Shown here: positions 6,203-13,560 of the stretch, in pieces
Layout: every line of letters starts with the position of its first letter
How positions within the stretch are numbered: position 1 is the stretch's first letter
Assembly: GCA_035295665.1 (NCBI GenBank)
Contig: DATGIQ010000247.1
Span: 1 to 16,385 of the forward strand
DNA length: 16,385 nucleotides
Reading direction: 5' to 3'
Source of the DNA: DATGIQ01 sp035295665
Lineage (GTDB): Bacteria; Planctomycetota; Planctomycetia; Gemmatales; Gemmataceae
Made by a program: the position numbers and the translations under genes
The notes under the pieces: generated by a model
Told to the model about the DNA's origin: nothing
Database searches by the model: none
The model's input: the letters and a program-made list of their open reading frames with translations, nothing else

Positions 6203-7891
6203 ATGACGGCCTGTCAACTTTCCGGGGTCATGCAGCATGTTCGTAGCATCCTGCTTCAGCAGCAGGTCAAAGGGATGACCGATGGCCGGTTGCTGGAGCT
6301 CTTCCTGAATCATGGAGATGAGGCGGCCTTTGAGGCCCTGGTGCGGAGGCACGGCCCGATGGTACTTGCTGTCTGCCGCCGGGTACTGCACAACATTCAT
6401 GATTCGGAAGATGCATTTCAGGCAACGTTCCTCGTTCTCGCTCGCAAGGCTGCATCGATCCGGCCCAGGGAAATGGTGGGCAATTGGCTCTACGGTGTGG
6501 CTTACCGTACCGCACTGGGGGCGAAGCGGGCCATCCGCAAGCGCCGGGCAAAGGAACAGCGAGCAAGCGAAATGCCCAGGAGAGAAACGGCAAACAACAT
6601 CGGGGCAGAACTCCGACCTTTGCTGGATCAGGAGCTGGAACGGCTGCCGGACAAGTACCGGGCAGTCCTGGTCTTGTGTGATCTGGAGGGAAAAACCCGC
6701 AAAGAAGTGGCTCACCAGCTCCGCCTGCCCGAGGGAACCGTTTCCAGTCGGTTAGCGAGAGCCCGGGAGAGGTTGGCAAAGCGACTCACTCGCCAGGGCT
6801 TGGCGCTATCGAGTGGATCCTTGGCCGTGGTCCTTTCGGGCGATGCGGCATCCGCCTGTGTGCCGGCCTCGCTCGTAGCTGCCACGATCAAGGCGGCCAG
6901 CCTGTTCGCAACGGGGAATGCGGCGACTACGAGTGCCATTTCGGCCAAAGTGATCGCCTTGACCGAGGCGATGATGAAAACCCTGCTGCTGGGCAAACTC
7001 AAGATCATCTCGGCAGTCCTACTCCTGCTCGGGATTGTGGCAACGACGGCGGGACTCGCAGGCTTCCAGGTGCTCCCTGCACAGCCCCAAAGTGCGAAAC
7101 CGCCACACCCGGAGAAGCTGCAGGACGACCGTTCCGGCGTAGGGAAGGCGGATCGTGAACTGCTCCAGCAAATCGACCGCAAGATTGCCAAGGAGCCGGA
7201 CTACAAGTCAAAGCCCAAATACTGTCTGCTTGTCTTCGGGCCAGAGGCGAAGACGCGTGTTTGGCTGGTGCAGGACGGGGACACGTTATACGTCGATCGC
7301 AACGGGAACGGCGACCTGACCGAGGCCGGCGAAAAAGTCACCGCCGAGAAGGGCGATGGGACCGATGAAGGTGAATACGTATTTTTGCTTGGCGATATCC
7401 GGAACGGCCCGCTGGTGCACAAGGCATTCGCCCAGGTTAGGAAACTGGACTTCCTGGCCAGCCAGGACAAGCGCGTGAAGACCATGCTGGCCAAGAACTC
7501 CAAGGCGATAGGGTACACCCTATTGGTCGAAATGGAGATGCCTGGATGGAAGGGCACAGGTCTCGGAGGGCGGGTCCGGCAGACTGCAGCGTTCCTGGAC
7601 GTCAACGGAGTCCTCCAGTTCGCCGATAGGCCGCAGGATGCGCCTATCATCCACTTCGGTGGACCGTGGCAACTAACGCTATTCACCCCGCCCGAGCTTA
7701 CGATCGGCCGTGGGAGGGATATGGTTCTAGGCGTCGGCACGCCCGGTCTGGGAGCAGGCACCACAGCATTCATCGATTACGGCGGTGTCGTCCCCGAGAG
7801 GGCTTATCCGATGGTCGAAGTCACCTATCCGCCGAAAAAGCCGGGCGAACCTCCGGTCGTGGAACGATACGAGCTGAAACGGCGGTGCTGA
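6203..7891 (+). CDS. ECF-type sigma factor with membrane anchor and C-terminal outside domain
   Basis: A 562-residue transcription regulator that should direct RNA polymerase to its own promoters. Sigma-70 region 2 spans about 40-112 (AAFEALVRRHGPMVLAVCRR, then DSEDAFQATFLVLARKA) and region 4 about 140-192 (ELERLPDKYRAVLVLCDLEG, then GTVSSRLARARERLAKRL). A hydrophobic helix at about 268-288 would anchor it in the membrane, followed by a proline-rich linker and an outside domain from about 335 with a calcium-loop-like DRNGNGDLTE at 365-374. Such sigma-anchor-sensor fusions are known from Gemmata-type planctomycetes (the ECF01-Gob type, as I recall). ATG 6203 is chosen for its AGGAG at 6190-6194; an earlier ATG at 6011 lies inside the palindrome. 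The frame ends at TGA 7889-7891 and continues open in the same frame, so the protein may be a truncated or recoded form of a longer one. Confidence 0.9.
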   Translation: MTACQLSGVMQHVRSILLQQQVKGMTDGRLLELFLNHGDEAAFEALVRRHGPMVLAVCRRVLHNIHDSEDAFQATFLVLARKAASIRPREMVGNWLYGVAYRTALGAKRAIRKRRAKEQRASEMPRRETANNIGAELRPLLDQELERLPDKYRAVLVLCDLEGKTRKEVAHQLRLPEGTVSSRLARARERLAKRLTRQGLALSSGSLAVVLSGDAASACVPASLVAATIKAASLFATGNAATTSAISAKVIALTEAMMKTLLLGKLKIISAVLLLLGIVATTAGLAGFQVLPAQPQSAKPPHPEKLQDDRSGVGKADRELLQQIDRKIAKEPDYKSKPKYCLLVFGPEAKTRVWLVQDGDTLYVDRNGNGDLTEAGEKVTAEKGDGTDEGEYVFLLGDIRNGPLVHKAFAQVRKLDFLASQDKRVKTMLAKNSKAIGYTLLVEMEMPGWKGTGLGGRVRQTAAFLDVNGVLQFADRPQDAPIIHFGGPWQLTLFTPPELTIGRGRDMVLGVGTPGLGAGTTAFIDYGGVVPERAYPMVEVTYPPKKPGEPPVVERYELKRRC

Positions 7892-7921
7892 GGGAACAAC
7901 CTCGATGGCCCGGTTCGGGTC
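7889..7921 (+). other. In-frame TGA followed by a short hairpin
   Basis: TGA at 7889-7891 directly follows a TGC (Cys) codon and is the only stop between 6203 and the TAA at 9473-9475 in this frame. The next 17 codons read GNNLDGPVRVPETAGVG before the ATG at 7943. A small stem at 7907-7912 against 7916-7921 (six pairs, one G-T) has a GTT loop beginning 21 bases after the TGA. This may be a plain nonsense codon; recoding is only a possibility. Confidence 0.5.
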
Positions 7922-7942
7922 CCGGAGACGGCTGGTGTCGGG

Positions 7943-9475
7943 ATGGCCCAAGTCACCATTGCCTTCAATGCCTGGCAAGCAGGTAACGTCGCCCCATCAC
8001 GCCACGAAGTCCCTATCGTTGCACCCAAGTCAATCATCAAACTCGAGCCGGTATCGAGTCGGTTGAAGGGAGAGCTAATCCACCCGAACCGGACAGGTAC
8101 GCTTTGGGACATCGACTTTTCGCCGGACGGTAAGCGTCTCGTTGCCAGTGACTATCCCGGCGGAGTTGTCGTGGTGTGGGACGTCGCGACCGGCAAGGAA
8201 CTGACGACCATCGAGGCGGGATACGGCTACCGCTCCGGTGGGGTGTGCGTAGTCTCTCCCGACTGGCAGACCCTATTCATCCCACGCGGAAAACGCAAAG
8301 CGGTGGCCGTGGAACAGGGCGGCAAGCGGCAGCGGCGCTGGGAGATGGACGGCGACGTGCGCGCTTTCGATTTGGCTACGGGGCAACTGCGAAGAACATA
8401 CAAGCACGAGCCGCCGCGCAACATCCTCCGTATGCGGCTTTCCCCGGATGGGAGTCGCTTCCTTACGTTTGAGGAACTGCCTGGAACGTCTGAACTTGGT
8501 CCTCGACAAGCCGTGAGCTTGTGGGATGTTCAGACCGACCAGTACCGTTCGCTGCCGGCTAACCCGCAAGCGGTAAGCTTTTCCCCAGACGGCCGGACCC
8601 TCGCGTTCGCCGCCGCGGACGAAAACGACTCGATCTATGCACTGAAGCTGCTCGAGCTGGCCACCGGCCAAGAAAAACTCTCGATCCCGATCAAGGACAA
8701 ATACCGTTCCTCGCCGTACGGCGCAGGAGCAGTGCGTTTTTCCCCAGATGGACGGACCCTGGGCTTAGCCACCATCGATCAAGACGGCTATACCCATGCC
8801 CTGAAGCTATTCGCCCTGGCCACCGGCCGAGAAAAACTCTCGATCCCGATCAAGGACAAGAATGTCTGGTGTGCTTTCCCGACCTTTTCATCGGAAGGCC
8901 GAGTTCTGGTCGGGGATTACCAGGTAATTGAGCGCTCCACGAGACCGAGAAAGTCGCGAACCTGGCTCAAATGGTGGGATGCAGAGACGGGTGCGGAGCT
9001 CGGGTCGTTTGCCCCCGAGGACCAGAACAACGGCTTCTTTTCCTCTTTCTCTCCAGACGGCCATACGCTTGCCTCCCTTGACTGGAGAGGAGAGAAGACG
9101 AAGTTGTACCTCTTCCATGGCCAAGACCACCAGCCGGCCAAGACACTCGTCTTAGCACTGAAGGAAAAGGGAGAACAAACGATTCCACCCGGCCTGCTCT
9201 TTAGCCCCGACGGCAAGTGGCTGGTGGTTTACACCCAGTCCTTACCGGACACGCCCAATGATGAGGACCTGGATGTGCAGGACGTGCAGCAGCCACGGAT
9301 CCACCTAATTGACGTACCGGCCGGAGAGGTTCGGGAAACCCTCGTCGCGCCGCAGGGTTTTGGCCGATCCCTACGCTTCAGCCCCGACGGCAAGACGTTG
9401 GCTACGTGCGGGTACGGTCGCGTTCTCCTGTGGGATTTGGCGCGGTTGCCGGGTGCGGCCGGTCCTGCACGTTAA
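7943..9475 (+). CDS. WD40-repeat propeller protein (possible C-terminal half of the interrupted sigma-sensor gene)
   Basis: A 510-residue protein with at least seven WD40-like units, each marked by (F/L)SPDG followed by a strand and often WD: near residues 60, 167, 213, 266, 369, 421 and 482, ending in FSPDGKTLATCGYGRVLLWD. It should form a propeller for protein or ligand binding. No signal peptide or membrane helix is visible. The ATG at 7943 has only a weak upstream GGTG, and the residues just after it (MAQVTIAFNAWQAGN) look like the inside of a beta domain rather than a natural N-terminus. It is in the same frame as the sigma gene, 51 bases after its TGA. With readthrough the combined product would be about 1090 residues, with the propeller outside the membrane. 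As a separate protein it would be cytoplasmic. The 3' end overlaps the convergent glycosyltransferase by three bases. Confidence 0.8.
   Translation: MAQVTIAFNAWQAGNVAPSRHEVPIVAPKSIIKLEPVSSRLKGELIHPNRTGTLWDIDFSPDGKRLVASDYPGGVVVVWDVATGKELTTIEAGYGYRSGGVCVVSPDWQTLFIPRGKRKAVAVEQGGKRQRRWEMDGDVRAFDLATGQLRRTYKHEPPRNILRMRLSPDGSRFLTFEELPGTSELGPRQAVSLWDVQTDQYRSLPANPQAVSFSPDGRTLAFAAADENDSIYALKLLELATGQEKLSIPIKDKYRSSPYGAGAVRFSPDGRTLGLATIDQDGYTHALKLFALATGREKLSIPIKDKNVWCAFPTFSSEGRVLVGDYQVIERSTRPRKSRTWLKWWDAETGAELGSFAPEDQNNGFFSSFSPDGHTLASLDWRGEKTKLYLFHGQDHQPAKTLVLALKEKGEQTIPPGLLFSPDGKWLVVYTQSLPDTPNDEDLDVQDVQQPRIHLIDVPAGEVRETLVAPQGFGRSLRFSPDGKTLATCGYGRVLLWDLARLPGAAGPAR
8579..8860 (+). repeat. Near-identical 159-base tandem duplication inside the WD40 gene
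   Basis: Two neighbouring blades share long stretches of DNA at an offset of exactly 159 bases (53 codons). TTTTCCCCAGA at 8579-8589 recurs at 8738-8748. The block from 8657 to about 8700, coding LATGQEKLSIPIKDK, recurs from 8816 to about 8859 as LATGREKLSIPIKDK with very few base changes. This indicates a recent in-frame blade duplication. Confidence 0.75.
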
Positions 9476-10698
9476 CCGACTTTTCGATAGGGCCTTGCCG
9501 CCGGTTGGCTGTCCGTCGCACCGCCGAGCGACCGGTAGACCCGCAACGTATCCGCCGCACAGCGATCCCACGTGTACGGTCGGGCAATCGCGGTCGCGCC
9601 GCTGCGCAACGATTGCCACCAATCGTCATCTTCAACCATGCGCAGCATGGCGGCGCGCCAGCCATCCTGGTCCTGGGGATCAATGAGATGGGCTCGGCTG
9701 CCGACGGTCTCCACCAGGGCCCCGGCCGTCGAAGCCAGGACTGCTCCGCCGCAAGCCATCATCTCCAGCGGTGGCAGACCAAACCCCTCGTACAGCGAGG
9801 GATAGACGAGCGCCCGTGCGCCATTGTAAATCGCCGCCAGGTGCTTCTCCGCCACGTAGCCACGGTGCAGAACACCGCAATCCCGCGCCTCTCGATGCAG
9901 ATACTCGGCGACGGCCAACGTGTTCCAGCCCCAGTTGCCGACCAACAAGAGCGGCCACTGAGCGCGTAAGCGTTTCGGCAGGGCACAATAGGCCCGCAGC
10001 AGGAGCAAGATATTTTTGCGTGGCTCAATCGTGCCCAGGTAGAGGAGATAGCGGGGCGGCAAGCCCAGGTCTCGCAATACCTGTGCCGTCTGGTCCGCGG
10101 GGAGCGGCCCAAGTCCGGGTCGGATGCCCATGTACGTGCGCGTGATCCGTTCAGGCGGAATGCCCAGGTCGCGAATCATCTCCTGGCGGCCAAACTCCGA
10201 GATGGCCAAGAAGTGCACACAACGCGCCAGACCACGGTGAAAATGAGCCTCGAAATAGGCGGCACGGTCCGCGGGATGCCATTCCGGGTGCAGGAGCACG
10301 GACAGGTCATGCAGCGTGGCAATCGTCGGGCGCTCAGACGGCAAGGGAATGAAATTCGGCTCGTGGTAAAGATCGTAGGCGCGCAGAGCACACACCAGCC
10401 GAAAATGCTGTGCCATCAGGCTACGGCCGAATTGCCGTAACGTGCCGAGGATTTTGCTCCGCAAGGAACGGGACCGCGGCGGCGAAGGTCCGGGACGAGA
10501 TTGATCGGTCGGAACGCCTTCCAGGTAAGGACGTGCCCGGCCACAGAAGTCGCGGGCCGATCGGATCCATCCTTCGGGGAATCCGTCGATGCGATCCTGG
10601 CCGGCTTGCTCGCGCAGACAGCGGAGGAGCTGAACGGTGTAATGCCCGATGCCGGTCTTTAGCCCCAACGCTGCCAGCTGATTGACAACGACGCGCAT
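9472..10698 (-). CDS. GT4-family glycosyltransferase
   Basis: A GT-B fold retaining sugar transferase of 408 residues, likely cytoplasmic or at the inner face of the membrane. The N-terminal half has a glycine-rich start (MRVVVNQLAALGLKTGIGHY) and TIATLHDLSVLLHPEWHP near 125-142. The C-terminal half has YLGTIEPRKN near 220-229 and the nucleotide-sugar E-x7-E motif EGFGLPPLE at 304-312. ATG 10698 is preferred over a TTG at 10716 because the family motif starts there and GGGAAG lies about ten bases upstream. It is the last gene of the minus-strand polysaccharide cluster, 115 bases after manA. The donor and acceptor cannot be read; mannose is plausible from the neighbouring manA. Its TAA stop shares bases with the stop of the convergent WD40 gene. 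Confidence 0.9.
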   Translation of the reverse strand: MRVVVNQLAALGLKTGIGHYTVQLLRCLREQAGQDRIDGFPEGWIRSARDFCGRARPYLEGVPTDQSRPGPSPPRSRSLRSKILGTLRQFGRSLMAQHFRLVCALRAYDLYHEPNFIPLPSERPTIATLHDLSVLLHPEWHPADRAAYFEAHFHRGLARCVHFLAISEFGRQEMIRDLGIPPERITRTYMGIRPGLGPLPADQTAQVLRDLGLPPRYLLYLGTIEPRKNILLLLRAYCALPKRLRAQWPLLLVGNWGWNTLAVAEYLHREARDCGVLHRGYVAEKHLAAIYNGARALVYPSLYEGFGLPPLEMMACGGAVLASTAGALVETVGSRAHLIDPQDQDGWRAAMLRMVEDDDWWQSLRSGATAIARPYTWDRCAADTLRVYRSLGGATDSQPAARPYRKVG

Positions 10699-10813
10699 GG
10701 CGTTGTTACTTCCCAACCATGGAACAAGCCCACACGCCTGATGCGCCGACGAAGGGTGCCGCGGTCCTCCGTGCGCGCTTCAGGCCAGTAGGTGGCATGG
10801 TCATCGAGAACGA

Positions 10814-11863
10814 CTAAGGCAAGGTGCAAAGCAAGAACTCCAGCTCCGGCTCCGGCCGGCACCAGGTTCGCGCCATCGCCGCAGGCAGCACCCATACTTG
10901 GCCCCGTTGCGCCTCTTCCGTTTCGCCGGGGATGTCCCAGTGCCCCACTCCTTCCAGGATGATCCAGACCTGCAAACTGGCTTCCCCGCCACAGGCAAAC
11001 GGCGCCGTTTCGCGCACATGTTCCAGGTGAAAAAACGGACATTGCACCAAGCGCTCGTGCAGCGGACCTCGGGGACTTCCTTCCGCGACGGCCGCGGCCA
11101 GCGGATTGGTTCGAATCGGTTCGACCGGTCCGCGCTCCCAGTCGATGCACGCCAAGGCTTCCTCGATGTGCAATGGCCGTGATTTGCCCTGGGCGTCCCG
11201 GCGATTCCAATCGAACAGACGGAAGGTCGCATCGCTGGTCTGCTGCACTTCAGCCATCAGCACCCCGCCGCCAACCGCGTGGACAGTTCCGGCCGGCAAG
11301 AAGATGCAGTCCCCGGCTCGCGGCTCAAAATGGTGGAGACATTTCGCCACGGTCCCCGCCCGAAGAGCGGCCCGAAGCCTCGGTTTGTCGATCCCCGGGA
11401 GTAATCCGGCGTATATCCGGCTCCCGGCGTCCGCGGCCAACACGAACCATGCTTCCGTTTTCCCTTCCTCGCCGGGCCAGAGGCGCTCGACAATTTCCTC
11501 ATCGGGATGCACCTGGACCGAAAGCCAATCGTGGGCATCGAGAAACTTGACAAGCCAGGGAAAGACGCCATGCTCGGCCGCGGCATCGCCCAAGAGGTCT
11601 TTGCGCTGCTGCTCCATCAGCAGATGCAGGTTGTGGCCCGCCAAGGGCCCGGCGGTGACCACGCTCCGGTGCAGCGGATGATCGCTGATCTCCCACGATT
11701 CGCCATAAGCCTCGCGGGTCGGCAGCGGCTTGCCCAGCACCTCGCCCAGGCGGCGACCCCCCCAGACCATCGGGCGCAAAAACGGTTCGAAGCGGAATGG
11801 AGCGTCCATCGATGTTGGATTCTTGATTTTTGATTTTTGACTGGAAACGCTTTGCGCCACCAT
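10814..11863 (-). CDS. manA: Mannose-6-phosphate isomerase (type I, zinc-dependent)
   Basis: Interconverts mannose-6-phosphate and fructose-6-phosphate, feeding GDP-mannose synthesis for glycan building. The 349-residue protein shows the family pattern: FRFEPFLRPMVWGGRRL near 24-39, zinc-site QVHPDE at 117-122, KTEAWFVL near 135-142, LPAGTVHAVGGG at 189-200 with the second histidine ligand, and QQTSDATFRLFDWNR near 207-221. The start is taken as ATG 11863, seven bases after AAGGA (11875-11871). A GTG at 11866 and an internal ATG at 11809 are alternatives. The core homology begins only at MDAPFRFEP (11809), so the first 18 residues (with SQKSKIKN) are an added piece coded by an AT-rich heptamer repeat. 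It sits between wzt and a GT4 gene in the polysaccharide cluster. Confidence 0.93.
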   Translation of the reverse strand: MVAQSVSSQKSKIKNPTSMDAPFRFEPFLRPMVWGGRRLGEVLGKPLPTREAYGESWEISDHPLHRSVVTAGPLAGHNLHLLMEQQRKDLLGDAAAEHGVFPWLVKFLDAHDWLSVQVHPDEEIVERLWPGEEGKTEAWFVLAADAGSRIYAGLLPGIDKPRLRAALRAGTVAKCLHHFEPRAGDCIFLPAGTVHAVGGGVLMAEVQQTSDATFRLFDWNRRDAQGKSRPLHIEEALACIDWERGPVEPIRTNPLAAAVAEGSPRGPLHERLVQCPFFHLEHVRETAPFACGGEASLQVWIILEGVGHWDIPGETEEAQRGQVWVLPAAMARTWCRPEPELEFLLCTLP

Positions 11864-11904
11864 CACTCTGTCCTTTCTATTCTATCTGATCAAAAATCAA
11901 AAAT
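11826..11904. repeat. AT-rich inverted repeat of TCAAAAA heptamers around the manA start
   Basis: ATTTTTGATTTTTGA at 11826-11840 is the exact reverse complement of TCAAAAATCAAAAAT at 11890-11904 (15 bases, 49 apart). One arm lies in the wzt-manA gap and the other in the first codons of manA. The loop contains the manA ribosome-binding site and start codon. On the coding strand the inner arm continues as a third, imperfect heptamer (TCAAGAA). The base composition contrasts sharply with the GC-rich neighbours. Confidence 0.75.
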
Positions 11905-11908
11905 ATTC

Positions 11909-12667
11909 TTACGCGGCCTGGCTTTGGCCGGCATGGACGGAGTTGGTATACGCATCGATAATTTCCTCCGTGGGTCCCACCTGGCGCACGCGGCCATGAT
12001 CCATCCACACGGCACGATCGCAGAGCTGGGTCAAGTTGACGAGATCGTGACTGACCAGGACGATCAGCTTGGCCTTGGCAATCATTTCCCGCATCCGCTG
12101 CCGTGCCTTTTCTTGAAAGGCCATGTCACCGACACTCAGCACTTCGTCCACGAGCAGGATTTCCGGCTCGATGGCGGTGGCGATCGAAAACGCCAGGCGG
12201 ACCAGCATGCCCGCGGAATAATAGCGAACCGGCATGTCCAGGAAATTGCCGAGTTCCGTGAAGTCGGCAATCGGCTGCATCTTGGCACGGATCGTCTGCG
12301 GTGTCTCGCCCTGGAGATAGCCCCGGTAGGCCATATTTTCCCAGCCGGTTGCGTCCAGCTCGAAACCCAAGGCAATGTCGAAGAGCGAGCTAATTCGTCC
12401 CTCGACAATGCGCCGGCCGTGGCTGGGGGGATAGATGCCGGCCAGCACCTTCAGGAGCGTGCTCTTGCCGGCCCCGTTGTGGCCGACAATGCCGATGCGC
12501 TCCCCTTCGTGAAATTGCAAGCACACTTCTTGCAGAGCCTGAACCTCGATCATTGGATTCACCGACCGGCGAAACATCTGCCGGACCAGGAACTCTTTGA
12601 GCGTAATGCGGCCGCGCTGCCGCACCCGAAACGTCAGGCTAACCTTGTCCAATTCGATCCGTGCCAT
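11909..12667 (-). CDS. ABC transporter ATP-binding protein for polysaccharide export (Wzt-like, short form)
   Basis: The ATPase half of an ABC-2 exporter that moves a lipid-linked polysaccharide across the inner membrane. It has 252 residues: Walker A GHNGAGKS at 62-69, the YSAGMLVRLAFS variant of the signature at 150-161 (typical of O-antigen and teichoic-acid exporters in place of LSGGQ), Walker B LLVDEVLSVGD at 171-181 and the switch histidine SHD at 206-208. The start is ATG 12667 (MARIELDKVSLTF) with GGGGA about nine bases upstream; a TTG at 12688 is less likely. It ends soon after the ATPase core and so lacks the C-terminal carbohydrate-binding domain of long Wzt proteins, which suggests export not tied to recognition of a capped chain end. 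The partner permease lies 67 bases upstream. Confidence 0.92.
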   Translation of the reverse strand: MARIELDKVSLTFRVRQRGRITLKEFLVRQMFRRSVNPMIEVQALQEVCLQFHEGERIGIVGHNGAGKSTLLKVLAGIYPPSHGRRIVEGRISSLFDIALGFELDATGWENMAYRGYLQGETPQTIRAKMQPIADFTELGNFLDMPVRYYSAGMLVRLAFSIATAIEPEILLVDEVLSVGDMAFQEKARQRMREMIAKAKLIVLVSHDLVNLTQLCDRAVWMDHGRVRQVGPTEEIIDAYTNSVHAGQSQAA

Positions 12668-12734
12668 ATCGATTCGTCCCCAGTTCAATCATGAGCTTGC
12701 CGGTGGGATGACTGCGATCCAGGCTGACGATGGT

Positions 12735-13517
12735 TTACAGGTGGAAAATGAGCCGCTGTTGCAGACGCGCCAACGTCCATCCCGCCGTCAACGCTGTCAC
12801 GACAACCGTTGCGATGGCGACCGCATAGGTATGGGCTGTCGGGATTTGCCCAGCGAGGATCGGTTGGCGGACGAGCTCCAGCAGAGAGACCAGAGGATTG
12901 AGGTGGACGAGCCAGCCCAGGTTTCTCCTTTGCAGCATCTCGACTTCGTAGATGATCGGGGTTGCATAGAACAGCATCTGGAAGCCGACCTCCGTCAGAT
13001 GCTGCGTATCCTGGAAGTAAACGTTGGCGACCCCAGCAAGGACGGCCAAGGACCACGCAAAAATAAACAGCAAGAAGATGGTCGGCACCAGGCTCACCAA
13101 TGCCGAGACATTCGCAAAGCCATTGAAATACCAGGACAGCATCAGTACGACCAACAAGGCCAACAGGAAATGAACGGTTCCTCCCAGGGCGGTGCGCAGC
13201 GGATAAATGGCGAGCGGTGCCGGGTACTGCCGGATATACGATTCCCCGATGAAGTAGCAGTGACAGCCATGTGACACCACGGTCAAGATGTAGTTCCAGG
13301 TTGCCAGACCGGCCAATACGAATGGTGCGTAAACACGGATCTCTTGGTTGAACAGCTTGCAGAACACGGCCGTGAGGATGATCGTCATGCAAATGGGGTG
13401 GAGCAGCGACCAACCCATGCCGAGGACGGACCGGCGATAACGGGTTCGCAGATCATTCTTGACCAGAGACAGCCAAAAATAACGGCAACGCCAGATGGCG
13501 GCCACGTAACTTCCCAT
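12735..13517 (-). CDS. ABC-2 type permease for polysaccharide export (Wzm-like)
   Basis: A 260-residue membrane subunit with about six hydrophobic helices, the partner of the Wzt-like ATPase. It begins MGSYVAAIWRCRYFW and contains the cytoplasmic-helix region NDLRTRYRRSVLGMGWSLLHP near 24-44, typical of O-antigen and teichoic-acid export permeases. The family-typical NPLVSLLELVRQPIL comes near the end. The start at ATG 13517 is decided by a very strong ribosome-binding site AGGAGG at 13530-13525, seven bases away; the frame stays open further upstream to 13877, but that part overlaps the next gene and has unrelated composition. The glycosyltransferase gene upstream ends 43 bases before this start. 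Confidence 0.93.
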   Translation of the reverse strand: MGSYVAAIWRCRYFWLSLVKNDLRTRYRRSVLGMGWSLLHPICMTIILTAVFCKLFNQEIRVYAPFVLAGLATWNYILTVVSHGCHCYFIGESYIRQYPAPLAIYPLRTALGGTVHFLLALLVVLMLSWYFNGFANVSALVSLVPTIFLLFIFAWSLAVLAGVANVYFQDTQHLTEVGFQMLFYATPIIYEVEMLQRRNLGWLVHLNPLVSLLELVRQPILAGQIPTAHTYAVAIATVVVTALTAGWTLARLQQRLIFHL

Positions 13518-13530
13518 TCTATCACCTCCT
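13518..13530 (-). promoter_or_regulatory. Strong ribosome-binding site that fixes the permease start
   Basis: On the minus strand AGGAGGTGAT runs from 13530 to 13521, the full complement of the 16S rRNA 3' end, seven bases (counted from AGGAGG) before ATG 13517. It is the strongest such site seen in the cluster and rules out the longer open frame. Confidence 0.85.
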
Positions 13531-13560
13531 GCGGCTGGGATCGCGCTTACGGTTCGCGAA

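Noticed and set aside
11837..12694. 285-codon plus-strand open frame antisense to wzt
   Set aside because: The minus strand has Walker A, signature and Walker B motifs. The plus frame is a codon-bias shadow.
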